From Euryarchaeota archaeon UBA126 (lineage in GTDB: Archaea > Thermoplasmatota > Poseidoniia > Poseidoniales > Thalassarchaeaceae), in contig DAMG01000001.1 of the NCBI GenBank assembly GCA_002497025.1, forward strand, positions 1 to 22,029: a stretch of DNA of 22,029 bases, read 5' to 3'. Below, in pieces: positions 6,701 through 13,992 of the stretch (position 1 is its first letter; every line of letters starts with the position of its first letter). Below the pieces are notes generated by a model that was given only the letters and a program-made list of their open reading frames with translations, made no database searches and had not been told where the DNA came from. The position numbers and the translations under genes are program-made.

Positions 6701-9411
6701 CATTATCTATCAGCGGGGATGATATTACCATGCAAGGAATTCCGGGTTCAAGGGTGAGTGGGATTCTATCTGTTGAACTTCCAATGAATGCACCTCCTGC
6801 ATTCCACTCATTCTCAGACCCCAGTAGCTTAGGCTTGGATTATTCACTTAGACTATCTGTTGAAGTCTTGCAAATTTACAGATCCTCTCTAACTTTGGTA
6901 TCACCTACTGAATCTCCACATTTAGTAGAAGTAGAGGAATCTATACCAGCCACGGTTCGATTGTATAATCCAGGAAATGGAGAAGATACCTACGTCATGT
7001 CCTACTCGTTAATATTGGATGAAAATCTAGCAGAAGACCCAGGTATCTTGGTTACGTTTAGTAACTCTAGGGTGACTCTTAGTTCCGGAAGTTTGAGAAC
7101 TCTTCCTGTAGAGATAATCTTACCAGATTCAACACCTGCAAGAAACCCAGTCAATATCGAAATATTCATGACTTCTGAAGGAAATTCAACAATATCTGAT
7201 TCAGTGATTATCACCCTTGAAGCAAGACAAGATCATCGTTGGGATATTGTATTACATTCATCGCTGGGTAATGTTGAGGGTAGTACATTTGAAATTAGTC
7301 CAGGAAACTCCTTCATTGTAGAAATAAATGCAACAAATATTGGAAACCTGGACGATGATATTTCTGCTTCTGGTTTAGGTATACTAAATCACCAGGGTGC
7401 TGACTCAGATACTGATTGGGAGATCTTTGGAGATAATGCATCTGCAATTCCAGTTAACAGTTCAACTACACTGTATTTGGTGGTAGAAGTTCCGTTAGGG
7501 GCTTGGAATGGAACGACCTACCAAGTTAGTGGTTCGATAGTTGCCTTTGATGTCGAAGTTTACACATTTACATTCACAATAGAAGTTTCTCATGTTGCAG
7601 GTTGGAATGCTATAGCATCAGATGCAAATTTGGAGATTGACCCCTCTGGTTCTATAGTTTCACTAACAGTTGTTCAGGAAGGAAATTCCCCCACCCGCCC
7701 ATACGTAAGCGTCCAAGTAGATGGTGAAATTGGATGGGAAGTCGAAACGCCCGAAGAATTACCAATCCTAGACCCGGGGAATACTGCAACTCTAGACTTA
7801 CAGATTACACCTCCTTCCACTGCTAGGCATGGAAGAACTGTGGAATTACTAGTTAAGTTAAGGGAGGGAGATGGTAGTAGCGAGGCTACGATTACACTAC
7901 CACTCAGGGTAGCGGTTATTCATCAATTCAGCCTACAAGGGAATGGAAATTGGATTGTTTCTGACGATGGTGGTTTCCCTCATGCAGAACTACAAAATCA
8001 AGGTAATGCTCCAACAACAATTTCACTTGAAGTTCTTAGCTTACCTCAAGGTTGGCAAGTTTCAGGCTCGACTCAGATAGTAATTGGCGTTGGTGAAATC
8101 ACGGGTGTACCACTAGAAGTCATCCCATCCTCTGATTGGGATGGCGGATCTAGAACAATTAGAATTTTAGCACAAGATGAAGTTGGTAATCAGAGGGAAA
8201 TATCTCTTGATACGCAATACGAAGATCATTCATGGGCAACTTCACCAGTGATTGTTTCAATGCAAGGAGATAGTGCCCTTCTAGACATACACGGGACTTC
8301 ACCTGATTCCTTGGTTGTCGATGATGTTCAGTCAAGTTTGCAATGGGATGTGCAAGGAGGTTGGGTATGGCAAGCGAGTTTAGGGTCTACTGGAACTGGA
8401 CTTACTGTAAATTCAGAAACGGTTCTACCATACACTGCATATGTAATCGAACCTGCCCTTAGGTATGCTACCTGTTCAATAACCGGGAATGTAGTTTCCG
8501 TAAGTGCAGAATGTACCGTTGCAAATGGTACCGAACCCTTCAGTTACACTGTAATTCTAATCGACGACCAGGGTAAATTGTTAGACTCATTCGAAGGGCG
8601 TTTAGGAGCAAACGTGACTTCCGGACAAGTCAACCTAAGCGCTACTTCATGGAACCCTCAACCAGGAATGAGAAGTCTGATTATTCGGTTATTAGATGAA
8701 AGGGGAATTGTCATTGCTTCTGACATGAATACATTTGAAATTCGCAGAAATGATTGGAACATTGGCTTAGTTGGACTTGAGCTTGAAGGAGAAGGGGAAT
8801 CACAGAAAATTAAGGTATTGACAAAGAGAGAATACCACCACCTACTAACCGATGCTGATTGTAGTATTTTGGTAGTAGCCGGTAGCCATACTGCAACCCA
8901 TGAGATAGATTTCTCAAAGACTTACCCGCCTGAACCAAAGTTGGACCGACCATCCCTGGATGATGCACCAGATGGTACGGAAATTATTATCACAGTGCAA
9001 TGCTACTTCCCTTGGGATATTGATTCCGACCCAAGCGATAATGAAGCGAAATTGATCCTTACCGGCGGATCCGTGAATAATGATTCTGGATTTGAATGGG
9101 GCACTGCAATAGGTTCCGCTGTTCTTGTAATCGCATTAGCCCTTACCTTGACATGGATTCTCTACAACCAAAGAGAAAGGAAGAAATTACTAGATATGAC
9201 CGAATCAATTCTTAGCAAGAAAAAACAAGAACAGAATCTTCCACAACCTCCGCCCCCTTCTGAAAAAATACCTAAAGAAAATATTCAAGAAAATCCAGTC
9301 ACAAAAGAAGAATCGGATAGTCGCGAACCGGTCGAAGAAGTTCCGGAAGTTATTGAAGAACAGTTGAACGACTTCGAGAGCAGGTTGAAGCGCTTGACCG
9401 GTGAAGACTAA
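3736..9411 (+). CDS. Giant surface protein with FG-GAP-like and CARDB-like domains
   Basis: A secreted, membrane-anchored protein of 1,891 residues. A signal peptide with hydrophobic core VLAVFCLLLLSLSPMIV is at about residues 16-38. Six Asp-rich loops of FG-GAP/VCBS type (DLDDDG, DLDLDGD, NLDSDS, DTDDDD, DIDGSG, DVDGDA) lie between about residues 190 and 570 and suggest a calcium-stabilised propeller. A CARDB-like domain (about 594-693: VTITAFFENAGTIEIDEP, then NVTQSRYDND) follows. The next thousand residues are strand-rich repeats, several resembling the NEW3/NPCBM-associated fold and rich in N-x-S/T sites. A single membrane helix (AVLVIALALTLTWILY) is at about 1,792-1,810, followed by a cytoplasmic Lys-, Pro- and Glu-rich tail. 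The frame also allows a TTG start at 3712; the ATG at 3736 still includes the full signal peptide. Function unknown; adhesion or substrate binding is plausible. Confidence 0.88.
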   Translation: MSMLSPNFKPSGQQNAVLAVFCLLLLSLSPMIVIDSNNVRNLDDFQKDTAFTGSVEPWVDGGQPWPQPGRIGQRTSQGPSHSPDGGAGTEMPTNATELSSVVEPVINWEYGTYSIGTDALGTPVADFSQQIVTDEAAMERCGGDSLFIVLIQTEVVGGNDHSVMKIIEGEDADLAWEVDLGATEIIKASPVIVDLDDDGMQEVLVVYDAGSALTVDAYSPRLHCSVTGWSPGGSKSGELLWSYSDDALQIGSTNGPYTSSWLGGHRPTTQPLLADLDLDGDAELVLAAIDDNEKPVVVALPLGANGVPTPIWQSTLEDGSHPSDPAFAQVDDQTAYVLLTTTDASSGAMWVWKLNSVSGDQLWSLSLSNLDGDSDVPHIRLPGPVIANLDSDSTPEMIISIPTDADGSNSVDGAEFRGLEIDDGTEIWSFEAVNGYADAPPLAIDTDDDDIIDRVCWVTWYQETTARHGHAGCHDVSGNNPQIDWYNDLEQSSGSPNDEIAVAQPVWMDIDGSGAPELLVAYGRTLWAWDGDTGTQAAINNNWNNEIEVEHRTWSSPSLADVDGDATLDIVLGDTVISTALADVRPLLDGRAIEFNPSAPNPNEEVTITAFFENAGTIEIDEPVDAILYADGAEIARHRADSLEPTDPTGSAGFESFSVEWSGGLGEYTFELVLDPYQNVTQSRYDNDAQSTNLAIVPPYNATFEMPTNPVRANPGESTIGQPTVRSTGRLAGVWSMSVDASNLPQGWTWSDETPGGITSIEIAADGTWTPSIRIHAPMSADGSDAGYLSLSLTLDEDQNVSVSGILPVEANRTRGLSIRGPSGTTASNGYGLIGESAKAWLIVENLGNADENSISMFWDSTSWDSVENSLELYDESGNQIPALTLAADEQKIISARLSVPTDASLGDSVSTPLTMCVGSGEDETCQTVQLQFIATSVVTETDHQRSMPENTLQWNVIADLPASSGILDWKVSDAGMSIDDWIWSGSGALSISGDDITMQGIPGSRVSGILSVELPMNAPPAFHSFSDPSSLGLDYSLRLSVEVLQIYRSSLTLVSPTESPHLVEVEESIPATVRLYNPGNGEDTYVMSYSLILDENLAEDPGILVTFSNSRVTLSSGSLRTLPVEIILPDSTPARNPVNIEIFMTSEGNSTISDSVIITLEARQDHRWDIVLHSSLGNVEGSTFEISPGNSFIVEINATNIGNLDDDISASGLGILNHQGADSDTDWEIFGDNASAIPVNSSTTLYLVVEVPLGAWNGTTYQVSGSIVAFDVEVYTFTFTIEVSHVAGWNAIASDANLEIDPSGSIVSLTVVQEGNSPTRPYVSVQVDGEIGWEVETPEELPILDPGNTATLDLQITPPSTARHGRTVELLVKLREGDGSSEATITLPLRVAVIHQFSLQGNGNWIVSDDGGFPHAELQNQGNAPTTISLEVLSLPQGWQVSGSTQIVIGVGEITGVPLEVIPSSDWDGGSRTIRILAQDEVGNQREISLDTQYEDHSWATSPVIVSMQGDSALLDIHGTSPDSLVVDDVQSSLQWDVQGGWVWQASLGSTGTGLTVNSETVLPYTAYVIEPALRYATCSITGNVVSVSAECTVANGTEPFSYTVILIDDQGKLLDSFEGRLGANVTSGQVNLSATSWNPQPGMRSLIIRLLDERGIVIASDMNTFEIRRNDWNIGLVGLELEGEGESQKIKVLTKREYHHLLTDADCSILVVAGSHTATHEIDFSKTYPPEPKLDRPSLDDAPDGTEIIITVQCYFPWDIDSDPSDNEAKLILTGGSVNNDSGFEWGTAIGSAVLVIALALTLTWILYNQRERKKLLDMTESILSKKKQEQNLPQPPPPSEKIPKENIQENPVTKEESDSREPVEEVPEVIEEQLNDFESRLKRLTGED

Positions 9412-9428
9412 CCATAGGTGATAGTAAC

Positions 9429-10052
9429 ATGAGTCGCTACATCTCACCTAGTCCATTCCACACTTTCGAGCCTTTGCAACATGACCCCCTTGATTTGATA
9501 CCATCAATACAATCCTCCCAAGGCGGCGACCATTCAGAGATAAAGTCTCTAGAGGGAGTTCCCTCATCAATTCTTGAATTAGAAGAAGGAGAAAATCCAC
9601 CTATTGATCCTGCAATGATGTTATTCCTGTGTTCGATTGCATGGAAAGAAGATGAAGGAATGCCAGAACCCCTAGACAGAGGGGTAAGTAGAGATAGGAT
9701 CGGAAGATTTCCGATTGAAGGGGGTAATGCGATAGAGTATTTACTAAATCATACGATTGAAAAGACCGATGATGGCCTTCATGATTTGCTAGCAAAACTA
9801 ACTCTTGGACTTGATGAAGAGTTCCTAGGAGAAGGTGGGTTTTCTTCTGGTAAGGGTGGTTTGGAATTATGCGGCTGGCTGGATAAGAAGGACGTAACTA
9901 ATCTCCGTCGAGCAATCCAAAAGGGCAAATGGGCAGTTGATCCCAGTGAGCCAATAGATGGCGGGGTTGCCGATGCTTTCAGACACCTAACAATAATTTT
10001 ACGTGGAGCAGAGAAAAGGCGTTGTGGAATTTTAATGAGAAAACACAACTGA
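9429..10052 (+). CDS. Unrecognised 207-residue protein
   Basis: A soluble protein with no signal peptide, membrane segment or metal-binding cluster. I do not recognise the family. The N-terminal 90 residues are acidic and probably partly disordered. The middle (about 95-130) looks helical, with LLNHTIEKTDDGLHDLLAKLTLGLDEE in two pieces. The C-terminus is basic (LRRAIQKGKWAVDP, then ILRGAEKRRCGILMRKHN). AGGTGAT lies 6 bases before the ATG, and only 17 bases separate it from the stop of the giant surface protein, so the two are probably co-transcribed. It may act with the cytoplasmic tail of that protein (inference from adjacency only). It converges on purC with an 11-base gap. Confidence 0.78.
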   Translation: MSRYISPSPFHTFEPLQHDPLDLIPSIQSSQGGDHSEIKSLEGVPSSILELEEGENPPIDPAMMLFLCSIAWKEDEGMPEPLDRGVSRDRIGRFPIEGGNAIEYLLNHTIEKTDDGLHDLLAKLTLGLDEEFLGEGGFSSGKGGLELCGWLDKKDVTNLRRAIQKGKWAVDPSEPIDGGVADAFRHLTIILRGAEKRRCGILMRKHN

Positions 10053-10063
10053 CCAAAAAAATC

Positions 10064-10975
10064 TCAGAATGATTGACCGGTTAATCTCTCATACATATCG
10101 GCGTACAGCATAGAAGTTTGGTCGATTATGTCTTGAGGTAATGCGGGAATTGGTGGTTCTTCGGTTCCTGCCTCTCTAGCCGCATAAAGTTCAGAATGGT
10201 GTCCAGTCTCAAGATAATGTCCTCTGACAAATTCTTTCGATAGCTGTACAATCTCTCCTCGGCCATAGGCTTCAGCATCCCACCATCTGTCCTCATCTAG
10301 GGTTCCAAATGAATCGACCAAGACCGGGACTCTACCTTCACCTAGGGCGAATTCTTTCTTTCCATCGACGTGGATTAATCCTCGCTTTGCAGCCTCGGTT
10401 TCGATTATTTCGTCAACCTTGACCACAATTTCTAGAATAGAATCAAATTCTTCGTTGGTTAAATTGGAGATTTCCAATGCCTCTGCCCTATCGAGTAACC
10501 TATCGAATTTTTCGAACTTAGTTGAAACCTCAAGATATGGCTTTGGAAGTTTCACCCCTTCCTCTAGTATAGTTCCAGGTTCAAATCCAAATTCTTCAGC
10601 AGGAGCGTCTCCCCTTGCATATCTCCTCCAACCGCTACCTGCAAGATAATGTCGACAAATAACTTCCAATGGGACGAAGACATTTTCTTGCTCCCTCGAT
10701 ATAGCACCGGGTTCACGAATTACATCGAATCTTCGCGCTAACACCCTGTCAGGTGCATTCATCTCGATAACATGGGTGTCACAAATTCCTGCTTCTTCAA
10801 CAAGTTTGAACCAGTGACAAGATGTTCTGTTTAATGACTCTCCCTTTCGAGGAATTAAGCTAGGAATAATTTGGTCGAAGACACTAATTTGGTCCGTATA
10901 CCTAAATTCAATTATATTCGGATTATCTGTACTCCAAACTTGCTTCACCTTACCATGGTAAATCATCTCGCCCAT
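10064..10975 (-). CDS. purC: Phosphoribosylaminoimidazole-succinocarboxamide synthase (SAICAR synthetase)
   Basis: A 303-residue cytoplasmic enzyme of de novo purine synthesis that joins CAIR and aspartate using ATP to make SAICAR. Family features in order: YHGKVKQVW near the N-terminus (the ATP-binding strand-loop), FRYTDQISVFD, the IPRKGESLNRTSCHWF segment, PLEVICRHYLAGSGWRRY (the conserved E-V-x-R-x-Y-x-x-GS block) and FGTLDEDRWWD near residue 225. Length is nearer the yeast/bacterial long form than the shortest versions of about 240 residues. The frame is open to a TTG at 10999, but the ATG at 10975 gives the usual N-terminus. It is divergent from the ABC importer, and the AT-rich gap 10976-11104 must hold both promoters. 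No other purine genes are in the window. Confidence 0.94.
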   Translation of the reverse strand: MGEMIYHGKVKQVWSTDNPNIIEFRYTDQISVFDQIIPSLIPRKGESLNRTSCHWFKLVEEAGICDTHVIEMNAPDRVLARRFDVIREPGAISREQENVFVPLEVICRHYLAGSGWRRYARGDAPAEEFGFEPGTILEEGVKLPKPYLEVSTKFEKFDRLLDRAEALEISNLTNEEFDSILEIVVKVDEIIETEAAKRGLIHVDGKKEFALGEGRVPVLVDSFGTLDEDRWWDAEAYGRGEIVQLSKEFVRGHYLETGHHSELYAAREAGTEEPPIPALPQDIIDQTSMLYADMYERLTGQSF

Positions 10976-11076
10976 ACAACAAGGGCCATTGAAAGACAAC
11001 CATGAACATTGCTAATACTAATGCTCTTAATTTTTTAAAAAGCTAAAATAAATCATAATGTGATACGGGTCGATTC

Positions 11077-11082
11077 TATATT
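11077..11082 (+). promoter_or_regulatory. Possible TATA box for the propeller-permease gene
   Basis: TATATT inside TTCTATATTC is centred about 25 bases before the GTG at 11105. That is the spacing expected between an archaeal TATA box and the transcription start, and no ribosome-binding site precedes the GTG. The transcript is therefore probably leaderless, starting at or very near the start codon. An AT-rich run at about 11028-11042 could serve purC on the other strand. Confidence 0.4.
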
Positions 11083-11104
11083 CTAACTTCTTCGTGCTCA
11101 ATTT

Positions 11105-13153
11105 GTGAATAGTGCCTCTCCGGGTATCGAGAGAATTTTCTCTTGGTCATCAATAGACTCTAAGTCTAGGGTTGTGATTCTAGTATCTATATTGTTAATC
11201 TGCTCGATTCCTCATTCAAGCGGACAAGAAACAATTACAGGATGGAATGAGGCTGAAAGTTGGACTGACTACGATCTAAATGCAGCGGTCATTCATGGAG
11301 AAATAATCTGGGTATTCGGAGATTCAGGAATCGTTAGATTGAGCGAAGATTCTGGCGCTACATGGCAAAATCATACTAATTTAGGAGATGCTAATCTAAT
11401 CTCAGCAGACTCGTACGAGAACTCTATGGCTGTAATTTCTTCTGAGGGGATAATCTACATGAAAGATGACTTCGAATCTGAATGGATTACAATCGACTCT
11501 AGCCAAACGGGAATGAAGAGTGTCGCATTAACAGGAGCGACATCTCTGGTAATTGTAGGAAATGAAGGAGCTATCTGGCAGTACACAGATCAGACTTGGT
11601 GGAATAGGACAACAAGTTTCACTGAAAATCTCCACGATGTTGACTTCAACGGAGATGAAGATGGATTGGTTGTTGGTGATTCTGGGACCATTCTTGCAAC
11701 AGATGATGGTGGCACCACATGGGATTATAGGGAGTCTCCAGATCCAGATTGTTCAATCGTTTCTATATCTTACTTCAATCCATATCGTATGTTCGCAGTA
11801 AGTGATTCTGGACAAATACTCTACTCTACATCTCCGGGTGGATTTGAGTGGCAATTAAGAGAAATTGAATCGGCTGGGTATAATACAACACTTGCGACTA
11901 ACCTTTCTTCTATTGATGTGGTCTCATCCTCAAGAATTCTATTCACAGGACCAGATGGATATCTAGGGTTAAGTCTTGATCAAGGCTTGAATGTTGAAAT
12001 AAATATTCTACCTACAGGAGTAAATACCTCGTTCAATGACCATGCAATGTTTGACTATGTTTCCGGTATAGTAGTCGGTGATTCTGGAGTCATCCTGTTT
12101 ACCGATAGAGCAGGAGAAAACGAAGATATTGGATTCCAAATTCCTGATTACAATAATTTCGGAGAATTTGTTGAATACGCGGATGATATGCTGTTATCTG
12201 GATTTATTGCAACAGTAAAAATCGTATTGTTTGGAATTTTATTAGGATTCACAATAGGGGTAATCTTGGCGATGTTAAAGACTGCACCTACATCTTTCAA
12301 GAATATACTAGAAAGATATTCTACAAATCAAATTAGAGCGCTTGGAGCAGTCTGTTTGATTATCGGATTGTGGTTATTATACACCGGAGTCAATAGATTT
12401 CCAGAATTACAATTGGAGGGGCTGGAGTATATTTTTACTCCTGTAGGAGACCCTCAAGGATTTGCAATGTTTGCCTTGGGTTTGGGTATTGTTGCAATTT
12501 CTATTCAATTCATACTAGCCGATAAAAAATTGTCCGGGCCTATTTTCAAAGTTCGACCGTTGAACTCATTAGCAACCGTCTATACTGATTTCTTCCGTAA
12601 CACACCTCTGATTGTACAATTTATGTTCATTCACTTCGGACTAAGGCTAGGAATGCGAATTCAACAATTGATGGAAGGAACATTTGGTGACCCCGGTATT
12701 GATGGAATTGACTACTTCTTTTATGGTGACAGAACTTTTCTCAGCGCTATTTTCACTCTAGGCCTTAACTCAGGAGCATATCAGTGTGAGACTATACGTG
12801 GTGCCATTTCTGCCATACCTTCGGGTCAAATGGAGGCAGGTAGAAGCATCGGCTTGACCTATTTGGGAACTATGAGATTGGTGATTATGCCTCAAGCTAT
12901 TCGAATTTGTATCCCACCTATTGGTAATGAGATGGTAAATTTAGTATTAAATTCTTCACTTGCGATGGTAATTGGTTATTCTGAACTTTCAAGACAAGGA
13001 AAACTGATGATTGCGACCACGTTTCAAATTTTCTCCGCATGGGGATTAGTGATGATTTCTTACTTTGTAGTAACTTGGACTCTAGCCCTACTACTTCGAA
13101 GATTAGAAGAGAAAACAAAAATCCCTGGACTGGGAATTTCAGGAGGTGCTTGA
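11105..13153 (+). CDS. Beta-propeller fused to amino-acid ABC transporter permease
   Basis: A 682-residue fusion. Residues 23-35 form a signal peptide or first membrane helix (VVILVSILLICSI). Residues 42-345 hold repeated blades of Ycf48/BNR type, with 'GDSG-hydrophobic-D' turns such as VFGDSGIVRLSEDSGATW, VVGDSGTILATDDGGTTW and VVGDSGVILFTDRAG. From about 362 a HisM/GlnP-type permease follows: a first helix (FIATVKIVLFGILLGF), then TDFFRNTPLIVQFMFIHFG at about 495. The EAA coupling loop at 556-590 contains SGAYQCETIRGAISAIPSGQ and EAGRSIG, then IMPQAIR and PPIGNEM. About 100 residues with two extra helices sit between the first helix and the FFRNTPL block, where the family normally has a short loop. 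The GTG start has no ribosome-binding site. The ATPase gene begins immediately after the stop. The propeller should face outside. Confidence 0.88.
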   Translation: MNSASPGIERIFSWSSIDSKSRVVILVSILLICSIPHSSGQETITGWNEAESWTDYDLNAAVIHGEIIWVFGDSGIVRLSEDSGATWQNHTNLGDANLISADSYENSMAVISSEGIIYMKDDFESEWITIDSSQTGMKSVALTGATSLVIVGNEGAIWQYTDQTWWNRTTSFTENLHDVDFNGDEDGLVVGDSGTILATDDGGTTWDYRESPDPDCSIVSISYFNPYRMFAVSDSGQILYSTSPGGFEWQLREIESAGYNTTLATNLSSIDVVSSSRILFTGPDGYLGLSLDQGLNVEINILPTGVNTSFNDHAMFDYVSGIVVGDSGVILFTDRAGENEDIGFQIPDYNNFGEFVEYADDMLLSGFIATVKIVLFGILLGFTIGVILAMLKTAPTSFKNILERYSTNQIRALGAVCLIIGLWLLYTGVNRFPELQLEGLEYIFTPVGDPQGFAMFALGLGIVAISIQFILADKKLSGPIFKVRPLNSLATVYTDFFRNTPLIVQFMFIHFGLRLGMRIQQLMEGTFGDPGIDGIDYFFYGDRTFLSAIFTLGLNSGAYQCETIRGAISAIPSGQMEAGRSIGLTYLGTMRLVIMPQAIRICIPPIGNEMVNLVLNSSLAMVIGYSELSRQGKLMIATTFQIFSAWGLVMISYFVVTWTLALLLRRLEEKTKIPGLGISGGA

Positions 13154-13984
13154 ATGGTAGACGTTGTTCTTTCAATTCGTGATTTGCACAAGATTTACTC
13201 CGGAGGAGTTCATGCAGTAAAGGGAGTATCTTTCGATGTCCATGAAGGAGAATCAGTCGCAGTAATCGGATCTTCGGGTTCAGGGAAATCTACAGTTCTA
13301 CGATGTATCAACAGATTGATTGAGCCCACAGAAGGAGTAATTGAACTACGAGGAGAACAGATTAACACACCTTTAGCAGATGTAAATCAGGTCAGAAGTA
13401 GGATTGGAATGGTTTTCCAATCATTCGAATTATTTTCTCATTTGAAAGTTCTAGACAATATCACTCTAGGTTTGCGTCATGTTCGTGGAATGAGTAAATC
13501 GAAGGCTGAAGAGGTAGCATTAGATGTTCTAGAAAGAGTCGATATGCTAGAGAGGATAGAAGCATATCCTGGTAATTTATCAGGTGGGCAAAAGCAGCGA
13601 GTTGCAATTGCTCGAGCGCTAGCGATGAAGCCCGAGGTTATTCTATTCGACGAACCCACAAGTGCACTAGACCCAGAATTGATTGGTTCAGTCCTGAAAA
13701 CAATTCGGGGATTGGCAGACGAAGGAATGACTATGCTGATTGTAACCCATGAAATCAATTTCGCCAGGGATGTGGCTGACAGAATAGTCTACCTAGATCA
13801 TGGGCAAGTTGCTGAAGAGGGACCCTCCTCAATTATCAACGAGCCAAAGACTGAGCGACTTCAGAAATTCCTCTCTTCTATGCATGAAGATAAAATTTCA
13901 GAGGACATTGAGAATGAACTGGTAAATACCCAAGCAGACCATGGCTATGTTCCGGATGGAACTGGTAATCGACCTAGGTCCTGA
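13154..13984 (+). CDS. Polar amino-acid ABC transporter ATP-binding protein (GlnQ/HisP type)
   Basis: A 276-residue cytoplasmic ATPase that powers the importer encoded just upstream. All nucleotide-binding motifs are intact: Walker A GSSGSGKST at 39-47, Q-loop MVFQSFELF at about 90, signature LSGGQKQR from 142, Walker B VILFDEPTSALDPE with D166-E167, and the switch histidine at H199 in VTHE. The D-loop, and the SALDPELIGSVL segment after it, match the polar amino-acid family best. Its ATG directly follows the TGA of the permease with no gap, so the two are translationally linked. The C-terminal extension after about 245 is not conserved family sequence. Substrate specificity cannot be read from an ATPase; the neighbouring glutamate dehydrogenase makes glutamate or glutamine a reasonable guess. 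Confidence 0.95.
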   Translation: MVDVVLSIRDLHKIYSGGVHAVKGVSFDVHEGESVAVIGSSGSGKSTVLRCINRLIEPTEGVIELRGEQINTPLADVNQVRSRIGMVFQSFELFSHLKVLDNITLGLRHVRGMSKSKAEEVALDVLERVDMLERIEAYPGNLSGGQKQRVAIARALAMKPEVILFDEPTSALDPELIGSVLKTIRGLADEGMTMLIVTHEINFARDVADRIVYLDHGQVAEEGPSSIINEPKTERLQKFLSSMHEDKISEDIENELVNTQADHGYVPDGTGNRPRS

Positions 13985-13992
13985 AGGAATTT

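Noticed and set aside
13985..13992. Terminator between the importer ATPase and gdhA
   Set aside because: Only 8 bases separate the two stops and no inverted repeat is visible there.
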